From: Schizophyllum amplum | Taxonomy: Eukaryota; Basidiomycota; Agaricomycetes; Agaricales; Schizophyllaceae | Direction of reading: 5' to 3' | Length of the DNA stretch: 29,795 nt | Assembly (NCBI GenBank): GCA_007026445.1 | Contig: VDMD01000225.1 | Span: forward strand, 1-29,795 | Part shown: positions 20,700 through 29,795 of the stretch, in pieces | How the letters are laid out: each line of letters opens with the position of its first letter | Position numbering within the stretch: position 1 is the first letter of the stretch | Made by a program: the position numbers and the translations under genes | The notes under the pieces: model-generated | What the model was told of the DNA's origin: nothing | Databases searched by the model: none | Seen by the model: the letters and a program-made list of their open reading frames with translations, nothing else

Positions 20700-22983
20700 C
20701 TGGTCAAGTTGGGGGGAGAAAGGGAAACAAGAGCGGTGCGATTGGGCTGTTATGTATAACATCACCGTAAGGAGATCTGCCTCGAGGCCATCAAGATTGC
20801 AACGCACCTCGGTTATCCTCGTATAGACGTCTCCTGTAGCGTTCAGCACCGGCCACAGCCTCCAGACATGATATCTTTGCTCGTCGTCGACAGCGACGGT
20901 GGCAAGCGGAACAGAGTGCTCGTGTGAAACCCACACGCCAATGATACCGAAATGGTCACGTGCGACGTGGCGCCTTTTATCTCGCCACACGCCGCCGGGC
21001 AGCGATACCGAGGTCTCGATTATTCCCCAAGGTCTGAGTTCGGCGAGCCTCGAGCGCAGTTTCGGAGTCCTCGTCGCGGTTACCGACAGCCTGCAAGATG
21101 GCCCATCGCGCTCTCCAGTCTGCTACATCATGCCCACGGGCAGTGGGCTGTGTGCGTGGGACGCGAGTACGCGCTACCCACTCTTCGGGAACCGATTCCC
21201 TTCCCTGGCCATCCTCCAGGCGTTATACCGCGACAATCGCGGAACGTCTGGACTAAGTACACATGGTCCTCATATCTCTATCTTCGCCTCGTTTTCGCAG
21301 GATCATGCAGCTGTGGCCGGGTTGCCAAAGGCGACCTTGGCGCTGGAGGAACTCTCTCGTCGCAAAAACATGCTCTTTGGGCAACGGGAGATTCCTCTCC
21401 ATGGTTGCTGCACCGAAATCCGTCCGCCACCCCTTGGACTGCTTTGCTGGCCTCTGTGTACCCGCGCTCGGTCCCGAACATGCTGGTACGACACCGAGTG
21501 CCCTTAGTCTAACCAGTAGGTTAGGCGGCACACGGTGAAGGCTCTTACTCTAGCAGTAACTCTGTTGGTATCCTGCAATAGACGTCGGGTCAGCTCATTC
21601 ATACCGTTGCGCTCATACAATAGGCGGCGTCCGCCCATCGCACTTCAGATGTTAACTTGTTGGCCTCTACCGCTATTCAACGTCTATCAATGTTGCCGCG
21701 TCTGACCGCGCCTCCTCGTCGCTAGCTACCAGATACGGTCTGTCTGGCTGCCGTCAGTGCCTGCGACCAAACTCCACCCCGGCCTGCTCAAGGCTCGATC
21801 CCGCATCGTCGCTCTGATCCTGATGTTGATGTGCGCGCCTACACGACGCAGCCATGGCGCCCTCTTCCCTTCGTAGGCGCTTTCCCGCCGGACATGAACC
21901 ACCGATATATGCGTATTCGCGGCCACACCGCAGGCGCCCGTCAACGTCACCGATAAGCCACGGTGCTGGACAACTAGAAGCTGGACGTGAGGAAGAAGCG
22001 GCGCTCGTTCCCACCGTTATGACGCCCTCTCTCGTCCTCTGCCACCGCCGCGTGTCCACCGCCTCTCTTCGTGCCCGACATTAGCCTGGCGCGTTCTCGA
22101 CGATCAAACCGCCATTCCCGACAGGACTATCTCTTCGTCGACTTATCGAACATGAGGTCGCCGCAACATGTAGAGCAACGTGCAGGTCTGTCTCACCTGT
22201 CTTGCCTGCTACCGCGGCTGATGATGATAAGACAGGTAAAGGGATGCCCCAAAGGGATCTTACACACGATGATGTTCGCCGAGCAGCCCAACTTGCATCT
22301 AAGTCGACCTTCGAATAGCGGAATCGCGTGCTCGATTTCTGCTCGATGGTACAGCAGGTAGGCCGCGGCTGACTCACACAGATGCCTATCGTTTAGTACG
22401 TTGCGCCCGGAGCATGCTCGGAGGTCGCCTTTACCCACTCGCGCACACCCAGATGGCAAGCAGTCGTCCTCCCGCGTAAGGCAAGTGCAACCCCCTCGCC
22501 TGTCAACCTCTACCTTCCTCTTGAATCGCGTACATCCGACTCGGACTCTGTAACACCATCATCTCTAGGGCACATCAGGATCAGATATTGAATACTGAAT
22601 GGCGAGACGCGCGTTCGACGGTCGATGCGAACTCGCTTTGGAAACCTACCACAGATCGTTCTCCGCGCACAGATGCCCGGCTGGAGCGCGCCGCTCCACC
22701 ACCGCCGAGGGCTGGTGCAGCTTCCGCCTAGCAGCCCGGGCCGCTACTGAGTTTCGTGCACATACGCGTTCCGCCACGCAGCCGCTGCTCGCGGCGACAG
22801 CCCGCTGCAAACGGTCAACCGCGCCCACAATCGGCGTTCCCCACGGTACATAGCGTCGGGATGTTCCTCGTAAGTTCAACGCAGCTTCGCCCCACCCCAG
22901 CGTAACCTACTCACGATGCGTCATATGACTGATCCAGTGCTCATGCACATGTACGGTGCCCCATAGCGCGCCCTTGGCTGGCA
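20700..22983. other. Gene-poor region
   Basis: No supported gene. Two overlapping plus-strand frames (20899-21507 and 20952-21512) stay open for about 190-200 codons, but they share the same DNA, show no motif, and the composition is no different from the surrounding noncoding DNA. The part next to 20700 should hold the promoter of the minus-strand unknown gene. Confidence 0.5.
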
Positions 22984-22999
22984 CAGGACCCCGGATAAT
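22984..22999 (+). repeat. Left terminal inverted repeat
   Basis: CAGGACCCCGGATAAT, 16 of 16 bases complementary to 23438-23453. Weaker matching continues inward to about 23019. Confidence 0.8.
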
Positions 23000-23045
23000 G
23001 GGCGACGAGGTCAGTTCCGCGGACCCCCCTTTTTGGGTGCTTTTT

Positions 23046-23413
23046 GTCCGACATTTTTGGGCCCGGTTGAGGGTTTTTGTCCGACTTTTCCTCATACATT
23101 TGGTCTAGACCGGCCTTTTTGTCTATCACGTGACGCGTAAATTCAATATTTCTCTCTCGGGAACTTCCGACGACTTGTTTTTTTGCGCTGGGAAAGGTCC
23201 CGCGCGCGTTCAGGCGGCTGCAGGCGACTGCAGGAGGCCAACCGGTGCTCCAACTCTCCTATTCGGGCTGAAATCGGGCTTCAAATTGGCGGTAGTCACC
23301 CCCACACTCTACTATTTGTCCGACATTTGGGTTCGACGTTGCGGGCAATGTGGCCGTTTTGTCCGACAAAATATCCGACTTGGGGGGTCCCGAAATCTCC
23401 AATTTTGTCCGAC
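23046..23413 (+). repeat. Dispersed GTCCGAC direct repeats inside the element
   Basis: GTCCGAC occurs at 23046, 23079, 23318, 23361 and 23407, with an ATCCGAC variant at 23373. All are in the same orientation and most follow a run of T. They fall in two groups, one near each end, and are absent from the middle. Confidence 0.8.
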
Positions 23414-23437
23414 ATTGGGAACTGCCTTCGCCAACCT

Positions 23438-23453
23438 ATTATCCGGGGTCCTG
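23438..23453 (-). repeat. Right terminal inverted repeat
   Basis: ATTATCCGGGGTCCTG, the exact reverse complement of 22984-22999. It is followed directly by CCGCGGGGGCAG, which can pair with the last bases to form a small GC-rich hairpin. Confidence 0.8.
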
Positions 23454-24723
23454 CCGCGGGGGCAGTCTGCGGGTGCCTTGCTGTGCGGGGCGCCGCGCCC
23501 TGCTGCCCCGCGCGTCGATCACAAAGGCACTGCTTGAAGCTGCTTGAGGAACTAGAATCTGGTGCCGCACTGCGCGTACACGCCGTCGCCTCGTTGCGCG
23601 CCACTGTGGATTTTGTCCTCTGACCGCGCCACGAAGTGCAAGAAGGCGTCTTTATCCAACCGCGCGGTTCTGCGGTCTCTACATGGCGTTCACGGACCTT
23701 CAATGTCTATTCGGCATGCGCCCTCGACAATCCGCCAGATCGCGAGAAGAATTCGTCCGAGCGCGCGATTAATTCGTCCTCGATCCGTCTTTTTTCTCTC
23801 TTCTTCCCTTCTTCACACATCTATGCGGTATCTCGATTTCCAACTTCTTGGGCCTAGGTGCGGCCTCAGATCATGGGTCGGACGCTGGCGGGATCGAACG
23901 ACGTGGGTGGCGCCCGCCGTGGGACGATGGGCACCCCGCGCCGCCGTCGATGCCTTCTGGGACACAGGTGGACGTCTTCCGCACAGCATGGTCCAAGATG
24001 GTCCACCGTCTTCCACGTACCGTGCACGGCGCCGATCCCATGATAGATGAATCTGCTTCTTCTGGTTCCTGTGCGATTTGTTCTTCGGCGCAGTGGCGTG
24101 CGTCAGGTTCAGCGAGGGGAGGAGGCGTGGCGACCCTAGATTTGTTGGTGTTATCCGAAGGGTGGTTAGGGCGTGCGGCCGGTAAGTAACACTGGCAGGC
24201 GCAGATAATCGATTCATCGCTGGATCGATGTATGAAGGGGGAAAGCTTCATGAAGGGTCCATCACCGACGTTATTGTTGACGCTCTAGTGACCCATTGCC
24301 GCCAAGCTACTGATCAGGTTCAACAAAAGTTGAACGTATGCAATGCGGCAGTTCTGAGCGTTACAGTGGTCAGAACTTTTCAACAGCCCGTCCACAACAC
24401 GGCTTCGAGCCAGGTCATTCGAGATGGTCATTTCTCCTACTCCCACTCGAGTCTTCCATGCCGTTGTTATTGTTTTTCTGTCTCCCGGCTCTTCCGGCGC
24501 TCATTGACAGATCAGACAGTAAGCTTACCTTGAGCGATTCGACCTGTCGGACACCACAAATCCCCAGATGTACATTCAACGCGTCCGCGCTTCGTCTACA
24601 GTCGTTCCAACTCAACGATTACCTTGTTGCCCAAATCCGGCTTCCCATTGTTATTGAACCTTTTGGGACTTTGGAGCGACACTGACTATCTAATCTTATC
24701 TTTCGATCAATGGAGTGGTGGTA
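23454..24723. other. Gene-poor region
   Basis: No supported gene, RNA or repeat. Overlapping frames at 23562-24050 (+) and 23871-24251 (-) lack motifs. The last few hundred bases should contain the promoter of the gene starting at 24724; no TATA box is evident. Confidence 0.5.
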
Positions 24724-26486
24724 ATGGCTGACACAATGCTGTCCCGTGCACCCATGGCGCCACCTGTGGCAGCATGGACCTGGCAACATAGCCTTGTGTC
24801 TCTCGCTTCCATGTCTGAACAAATGCAACGAGCGGATACGCCCAAGAACGAGCAGAAAGCACCGGAAGGAGCGGTGAAAGGAGAGACGACGACGCAAGAG
24901 AAGACGACGGTAGACGGAGGCGGACCGGACGATCATCCTGATGGGAAGAGTGCGGAATTCGAATCTGCAGCCGACTCTGGCACCCCCGCTAGCGATGCCA
25001 ACGCGGTTCGTCCGCCCGCATCCTCGCGCTTCTCGACGCTGGCCACCGCGGTCGCCTTCACCGGCACTCTGAGCAAGAACCTGACCCTGAAGCGGGAACC
25101 GAAGCCACCGATCGTATTCCCTCCGCCCTCTTGACGCTTGACGACGTGAAGAACGAGGGCGCGGGTACCATCGTCACACCTAGCATCTCATCTACCGATC
25201 CCCCATCCTATGATTCCCACACGCAGACACCGAGCGGAGCCCAGCGCCGTACGATGACGCTGTTCATTCCCCGCTACCTGCAGAGCAGCCGGTCGTGGAA
25301 CCCGTCCCAGAAGAGGTGCAGGACGCACCAGAGGCTCAGACGCTCGCGCAACGCGATCCGCGCGATGATCGCTACGCTCCCGCCGCCCAGCAGCAAGCCC
25401 ACGTCTCGCGCGGCGTCTCCGCCACCTCCAGTCGATGGTGAGCCAGAGGTCAAGACACCCGCGACAGACACCTCGGACGCACCCCCGATCCCCACTATCG
25501 TTGGCGCGGATTCAAAGCTCATGAAGTGGCTGTCATCGGAGGGCGTCATGACAGGGTCACTCAACAAGGGGAAAGAGAGCGTGTGGAGCGCGCTCGAGCG
25601 GCTGAAGCGGCCCACCACGTATGGTGGTTCGACGCAGGTCATCAGTCCGGATGGAGAGACGGGCAAGAATGCGCAGGAAGGAGAAGAGGGCGCTCGCGCG
25701 CGGGACGACGATGACAACGCGAGCTTCATGGTCTACGCCGATCTTCAGCCCAACCGCGACTCCGTCCTCGAGCTCGCAGACGAGGAGCTGGAGTACGTTG
25801 AGGACTCGGATGCGAGCCGGCCGGCCTCGCCTGGAGGTAAGGGCAAGGACACTGGCGCCGTCTCGGACCCGAAGTCGACGAAGGGCAAGGACAAGGAGAA
25901 GCAGCACAAGACGAAGGAGATTCACGTCTGGGTGCCCAGCGCCGAGAAGCTTTCCGTCGAAGCACTGTGGTGGGGCTACCGCATGCAGGTGCTCGACGAC
26001 TCGCGGATCGCAGCCGCGAAGAAGGGCGCGATGGTCGCCGCTGCGCTGAAGTGGGTGCTCGACCACATCCCGACAGCTATATTCCCGCCACCTATCCGGG
26101 CCATGATGATGCTGAAGCGGCTAACGCCGTATTTGAGCTACGTCGGCGTCTTTGTTGCGTGGAGCTGGAGCGCGATCACCGCGAGGGACAATGGTGAGTA
26201 CTGAGCGTTCGCGGGTCCGAATATGTATACTGACTTTGCGTTAGGAAATGGGGTGGTGCTGACAGCGACCTGGCTGCTTCCAGTCGCACTGATTCCTTCA
26301 CCGTGGGAGGAGCGTGTTGGTGAGATCGGCGTGGCTGCGCCCAAGCGCGACGGGGAGGACTCTCCTCTCAAGCAAGATGGAAATGGCAAGGAGGGAGCGC
26401 CGCCGAAGAAGGCGAAGCGTGGCAGACGGGACAGTGCCACAAAATGGGAGGAGATCAAGGCCAAGCTGCTGAACACCAAGCAGTGA
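24724..26486 (+). CDS. Basidiomycete protein of unknown function with C-terminal hydrophobic segments
   Basis: Function is not known to me; the layout resembles an uncharacterised Agaricomycete family. It is about 570 residues. The N-terminus has PPVAAWTWQHSL, then a low-complexity acidic/Thr region and SRFSTLATAVAFTGTLSKN. The middle has LTLDDVKNEG, MTLFIPRYLQSS.SWNPSQ and IVGADSKLMKWLSSEGVMTG. The C-terminal domain has HVWVPSAEKLSVEALWWGYR, then two hydrophobic stretches (YLSYVGVFVAWSWSAI and NGVVLTATWLLPVALI) that may be membrane segments, and a basic tail. One intron (26194-26244) joins the two hydrophobic stretches. The N-terminal frame ends in a stop at 25132-25134, while TLDDVKNEG lies in another frame, so one base appears lost (or two gained) around 25060-25131. 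The start at 24724 is the first good ATG; 24736 is an alternative. Confidence 0.8.
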
Positions 26487-26925
26487 GCTGCTTCGTGACC
26501 CAGCCTGTCCTAGAGACTATCTCGTTCCACGCTGTACCTCATACGCTTTCTTGGACTTTCCTAATACTGTACTTTACGGACACGTATATACCATGCTACG
26601 AGTTATGTGGATTAGTTGGATGGATAGACGTTGTGTTGATTCGCTTGCCACATCGGTCGGTGAAGGGGTGGACGATGGCTGAAAGCAAGCGGCTCGAGGC
26701 AAGAGGTAACCAGTGTCAAAGACGCTTTGCGATTTCGATGCGGGAGTTCGAACAATGTTAATGAGCAATCACACCGAGGGAAAACTTTCAAACAATGCAT
26801 AGTGCTTGTAAGGTACAATAGGCATACATCATAATGGTACATAGTAATGTTGTTGTTCTAAATGTAAATGAGGAATAAGGATAACAATGTGAATGTGGTC
26901 CATATGCAGAGGCAGACGCGGAACT
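26487..26925. other. Convergent intergenic region
   Basis: About 440 bp of 3' flanking sequence between two convergent genes, AT-richer near 26800-26900. No gene, repeat or RNA is seen. Confidence 0.6.
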
Positions 26926-27898
26926 CTATTGTGCTCCAGCGCCGGTGCTGATGGCGAGAGCCTCTAGGAGCGTCTCCCAGGCGAGATCCATAGTGGCGTA
27001 CAGCACCATGTCGTGGACGCCCAGGGCGCAAACGTCGAGCCACAACCCGTGTACGCGATGGATGTGGTCGCTGAGCAGTTGCTGCGACGAGTACGTGGTG
27101 GCGAGCATGCGGGCGAGGGATTCCCTCGGGAAGTCCTCGCACTCCGCAAGGTTGGGAAGGGCGACGGGGAGGAGCGTCGCGAGCAGCGCGGTCGCGTCCT
27201 TCTCGTAGAGGTACTTGAGCAGAGTGCCGAACATGGGTGGCGAGGGGAGGGAGACGCCGCGCACGGGCACGGTCATCTGGGCAGGGACGGCCTCGGGTAC
27301 GATCTCAGCCTGCGAGGGCGAGAATGCGGGGAGGCGGGCGCAGTGCGCGGCCAGGACCACAGCGTGGGCGGGGTAGAGCGAGACCGGGCGCACGCCGTTG
27401 GCGGCAGGAGGTCCGTGGATGGCCATGACATGGGTGGGCGCGGACGCCGACGCGTTGTTTACGGTGATGGGTACTTCTTCGGGGAGCTGGGTGCTAGTGG
27501 GAAGTACGAAGCGCGTGCTGCTGACGACGTTCCACATACTGAAACCTTTGTCAGAATCGAGCAAGAAAGGGAAGGAGAGAGAAGACGTACTGTGCACCGT
27601 AGTTCTCCAGATGCGCGCGCACAAAGGCGGCGTTGACACCGTCGCACTGAGGCAAGACGGCGCTGAGCGCATCGCGAGAGACGTGCTGAAACTCCGGGCG
27701 GTGCAGCGTACGCGGGAGGGCGATCGGCTTGGTGGCCTTCACAGGCGCCGCGGCCTGAACGACCTTGGGCTGAGTGCGGCGCTTGGTAGAGACCCTGATG
27801 CGGTCGGAGGTGCTCTTGTGAGTGTGGGTGCACTTGTTGAGCTTGGAGGCGCGGGTGCGGCGGGGCTCGGTGGCGTTGAGGATGGAGTGGAGGGCCAT
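26926..27898 (-). CDS. clp1: Clp1-like protein (clampless-1 family, sexual development)
   Basis: Clp1 of Coprinopsis is required for clamp-cell formation in the dikaryon and is induced by the A mating-type homeodomain complex. Its molecular activity is not established. Two exons (27898-27591 and 27538-26926; 52-nt intron) give 306 residues. A basic N-terminus (KLNKCTHTHKSTSDRIRVSTKRR) is followed by the conserved RPEFQHVSRDALSAVLP. Exon 2 carries LPEEVPITV, the APTHVMAIHG block, LYPAHAVVLAAHCARLP, LPSPPMFGTLLKYLYEKD and the end motif HRVHGLWLDVCALGV with LAWETLLEAL. Agaricomycete genomes usually hold several Clp1-like paralogues, so this need not be the orthologue of clp1 itself. A TATA box lies about 100 nt upstream. 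The family call rests on recalled motifs. Confidence 0.82.
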
Positions 27899-27992
27899 TG
27901 CTATTGAGTTGGAGATGCGAGTAAGACTTGCTGAGGCTTCGAAGGCTGGAGCGCTGAAGTACGGCGGTGAAGAAGGCCATTCTGGTCGGAGC

Positions 27993-28002
27993 CCTATATA
28001 AA
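27993..28002 (-). promoter_or_regulatory. TATA box of the Clp1-like gene
   Basis: On the minus strand TTTATATAGG lies about 100 nt upstream of the ATG at 27898. A CT-rich stretch follows toward the start codon. Confidence 0.6.
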
Positions 28003-28057
28003 GGCGACAAAGGAGAACAGCTTGATTGCGTCCTCGATTGCTCTTGCACCTGATTGC

Positions 28058-28074
28058 TGATGGCAACAGTTACC
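28058..28074 (+). promoter_or_regulatory. Possible homeodomain-heterodimer site upstream of the Clp1-like gene
   Basis: TGATGGCAACAGTTACC matches GATG-N9-ACA, the site type known for A mating-type homeodomain targets, except for the final base. It lies about 160 nt upstream of the ATG. A one-mismatch hit to a short loose motif is weak evidence. Confidence 0.2.
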
Positions 28075-29177
28075 CTTTATGGGCGTTGATCATGATTTGA
28101 TGGAATAAATTTCCATCTTGAGCGTATTTGGCTCGGCTTGGCCCTCCGGTTGCCTAGCAACCCAGGAATTCCCTCTTACGACGGACAATGGGCGATCGTC
28201 CTGCCGTCATATTGTCCCTCGCCGCGAGGTTCCGGCCTCAGCCTCCCACCCTCATGGTGCTCTATGCCTTCGCGGCCGATTCAGTCAATGCACCGGCGCT
28301 CTGCTATCGTAGGCCTTAGCTTAAGCAGCCGCCCACAATCTCTTTCCGTCTTGCGGTCATCTGTGATTGTGATAGTTTGCGCCCATGCAGTCTCAGCCTT
28401 CGCTCGTGTCGAACTGCTACCGCGAAGACTGGCTCTTGTCCTTTGCACGTCCGTGAGTGGATCGCATGAGCTATCGTTGACTGTCCTCAGGCTTCTGCAT
28501 CGACTCTCAGCGTAGTCTGTTCCGGGTGTGTACTGGCGGCCGAGCGGTCATCGTACTGTCCCTGCAACTCGTAAGGCTTCGCGTTTTTCGCTCGCTGCTG
28601 TTTGGTTCTATGCATCTTGGATATTTCGCTCAGCGGCTGTACTTTCTGCCCTCAGTCGCGCCGGACGTCTCGATCGACCTGCGCAAGGGTGCCCTATGTA
28701 GATCTGGATTCTCTCCTTCAGAGATTTGTTCCTATCTCTTGAAAGTACGGACAAAACCCCTGCCGCCTCCCCAATCTATCCTTCATTCTCCGCCGCTTCG
28801 TGGGGGACGTGCGGAGTGAGCGTACACGGACGAAGAGGGGATATTTCGAGCAGAGTTGGCTGACCGTCTCGAACAATGAATGTTAAGGAATAGAGGATGG
28901 AGAGCAAACAATGAGGGGCATGAGTCTCACGGACGGGGTATGTATTCGGTCTCCGCCGAGCGTCCGCCACATCAAGTCGGATGTATGTTGACGAGATCAA
29001 GACGAGATCAGCATCCAGTCCTTTCTCGCGCGGTCATGTTACTTCCTCAACTCGTTCTCATCGCACTCATTGAACCTCTATGTTTCGTGCCGGCCACGTC
29101 GGATATGGGCCTCCATTGCTTGACAGAATGATCAGCCGACTGGCGTCAAATAGCACAGCACCTTGTTCTGTTCCGTC
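28075..29177. other. Intergenic region between Clp1-like and PP2C genes
   Basis: This is a divergent spacer of about 1.1 kb. No gene, TIR or RNA is supported. A near-perfect 11-bp tandem duplication (GACGAGATCA twice) occurs at 28990-29010. Confidence 0.5.
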
Positions 29178-29795
29178 ATGGCTGGCATACGCAAGGAAAC
29201 ACATATGGGCATGGGCCACAAGTACGGACCGTGGGCATATACCTCATTGAAAGAACCCAAGCTCAGCGCAGAACTCGCGCGCATGGCGGGCGCTAATCTC
29301 GTCGGCGACACCTACTCGCTCTCCTTCCAGCCGTTCGCGTCCTCGGATAGCGAGAACGAGGACCGCTTCACGATCATGGATCTCAAGATAAACGGTCGAT
29401 TATGGCGCTGCGGGGTATCTTCGATGGTGCGTCTTCCCCCACTCTCTATGCAGAACAATATCTAATCACACTTCCCCCAGGTCACAGTGGTCCCCTCGTC
29501 TCCACCTATATCGCCAGCCACCTCCCCTCCCGGTTGCACCGCGCCCGCCGCGCTCCCAAAGCTCGACAACAAATCCATACACAGACGATCCGCACCATCA
29601 TCACCCAGCTCGATAAGTCGATCATCAGCTTCGTGCAGGAACTGTTCCCCTCACAATCATATATCGCACGGCTTTCCGACGATGAAATACGCCGGATTAT
29701 CAAGGAGGACGCCCAGCACGGCAGTGGCAGCAATAGATTGATGCGCGGCATCCAGGGTTCGACGTTGTTGCTTTCCTTGGTCGATCCGGAGGGGA
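29178..29795 (+). CDS. PP2C-type serine/threonine phosphatase, 5' part (truncated by window)
   Basis: PP2C (PPM) enzymes are Mg/Mn-dependent Ser/Thr phosphatases. Exon 1 is 29178-29426, the intron 29427-29480, and exon 2 runs off the window at 29795. Exon 1 encodes HKYGPWAYTSLKEPKL, SLSFQPFASSDSENEDRF (the ENEDR motif starts the PP2C fold) and INGRLWR. The metal-binding motif FDGHSG spans the intron (GAT G | GT CAC). Exon 2 continues with PLVSTYIASHLP, a helical insert, and STLLLSLVDPEG, matching the GTTALVALVDP-type strand of the family. The first part of exon 1 and FDGHSG are in different frames: one base seems lost (or two gained) between GRLWR and FDG, about 29405-29420. The start may instead be 29205 or 29211. 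The catalytic C-terminal part is outside the window. Confidence 0.82.

Larger units (their letters stand above)
22984..23453. mobile_element. Non-autonomous DNA transposon-like element (MITE-like)
   Basis: The element is bounded by a perfect 16-bp terminal inverted repeat (CAGGACCCCGGATAAT at the left, its reverse complement at 23438-23453). An imperfect extension of about 20 bp carries CAGTTCC in both arms. The interior encodes no transposase. Near both ends it carries repeated, same-direction GTCCGAC motifs within T-rich tracts, which look like sub-terminal binding repeats. A C/G-run (GGACCCCCC near 23021; GGGGGGTCCC near 23382) also appears inside each end. No target-site duplication was found directly outside the inverted repeats, so the ends may be slightly off or the copy old. 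The superfamily is not assigned. Confidence 0.65.

Noticed and set aside
20899..21512. Two overlapping 190-200 codon frames
   Set aside because: Two frames over the same DNA, no motif, no intron structure; they fit the general lack of stops in GC-rich spacer DNA.
23454..23475. GC-rich hairpin just outside the right TIR as part of the element
   Set aside because: No counterpart exists at the left end, so I place the element boundary at the TIR.
25432..25520. Possible intron starting at GTGAGC inside the unknown gene
   Set aside because: The donor is good, but no downstream acceptor gives a matching phase without a stop, and the region encodes plausible protein in the chosen frame.
1..29795. 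CRISPR arrays, rRNA genes, viral genes or biosynthetic clusters
   Set aside because: None seen. The genes are unrelated housekeeping and developmental genes of a fungal nucleus.

Overview
The window is nuclear DNA from a filamentous basidiomycete, most likely an Agaricomycete. The evidence is the gene structure (many introns of about 48-70 nt with GTRNGT donors and CTRAY branch sites), high coding GC, a Clp1-like gene (a mushroom-specific sexual development family), and several proteins of types I know only from Agaricomycetes. No prokaryotic, viral or organellar genes were seen. All identifications come from reading the sequence and recalling families; no database search was run.

Layout. 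1-1917 is gene-poor. 2014-3128 and 4351-5355 (+) are a tandem pair of secreted proteins, each made of two ricin-B-type beta-trefoil lectin domains. 5969-7979 (+) is COP9 signalosome subunit 2 in ten exons, facing a mitochondrial ribosomal protein gene (mL40 type) at 8103-8663 (-). An intron-containing tRNA-Arg(ACG) lies at 8891-8977 (-). 9165-15592 (-) is an 18-exon TAF2 gene whose protein ends in three bromodomains. It shares a short divergent promoter with LTV1 at 15812-17645 (+). 18253-20699 (-) is a long basidiomycete protein of unknown function. 20700-24723 is gene-poor and holds a roughly 470-bp non-autonomous DNA transposon-like element with terminal inverted repeats (22984-23453). 24724-26486 (+) is a membrane-associated protein of unknown function. 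26926-27898 (-) is a Clp1-like protein. 29178-29795 (+) is the 5' part of a PP2C-type protein phosphatase cut by the window edge.

The genes do not form a pathway cluster. Most are housekeeping genes: protein degradation control, TFIID, 40S ribosome assembly and mitochondrial translation. The accessory elements are the lectin pair, the transposon-like element and the Clp1-like gene.

Five single-base-type frame breaks interrupt four otherwise well-formed genes (CSN2, the unknown gene at 18253-20699 twice, the unknown gene at 24724-26486, and the PP2C gene). The 5.5 kb of TAF2 coding sequence and all of LTV1 read through cleanly. Residual assembly indels are the simplest explanation, but each break is listed separately. 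I found no clear previously undescribed multi-gene system. The best leads are the TAF2 triple-bromodomain architecture, the intron and cysteine differences between the twin lectins, and the TIR element with its same-direction GTCCGAC repeats.
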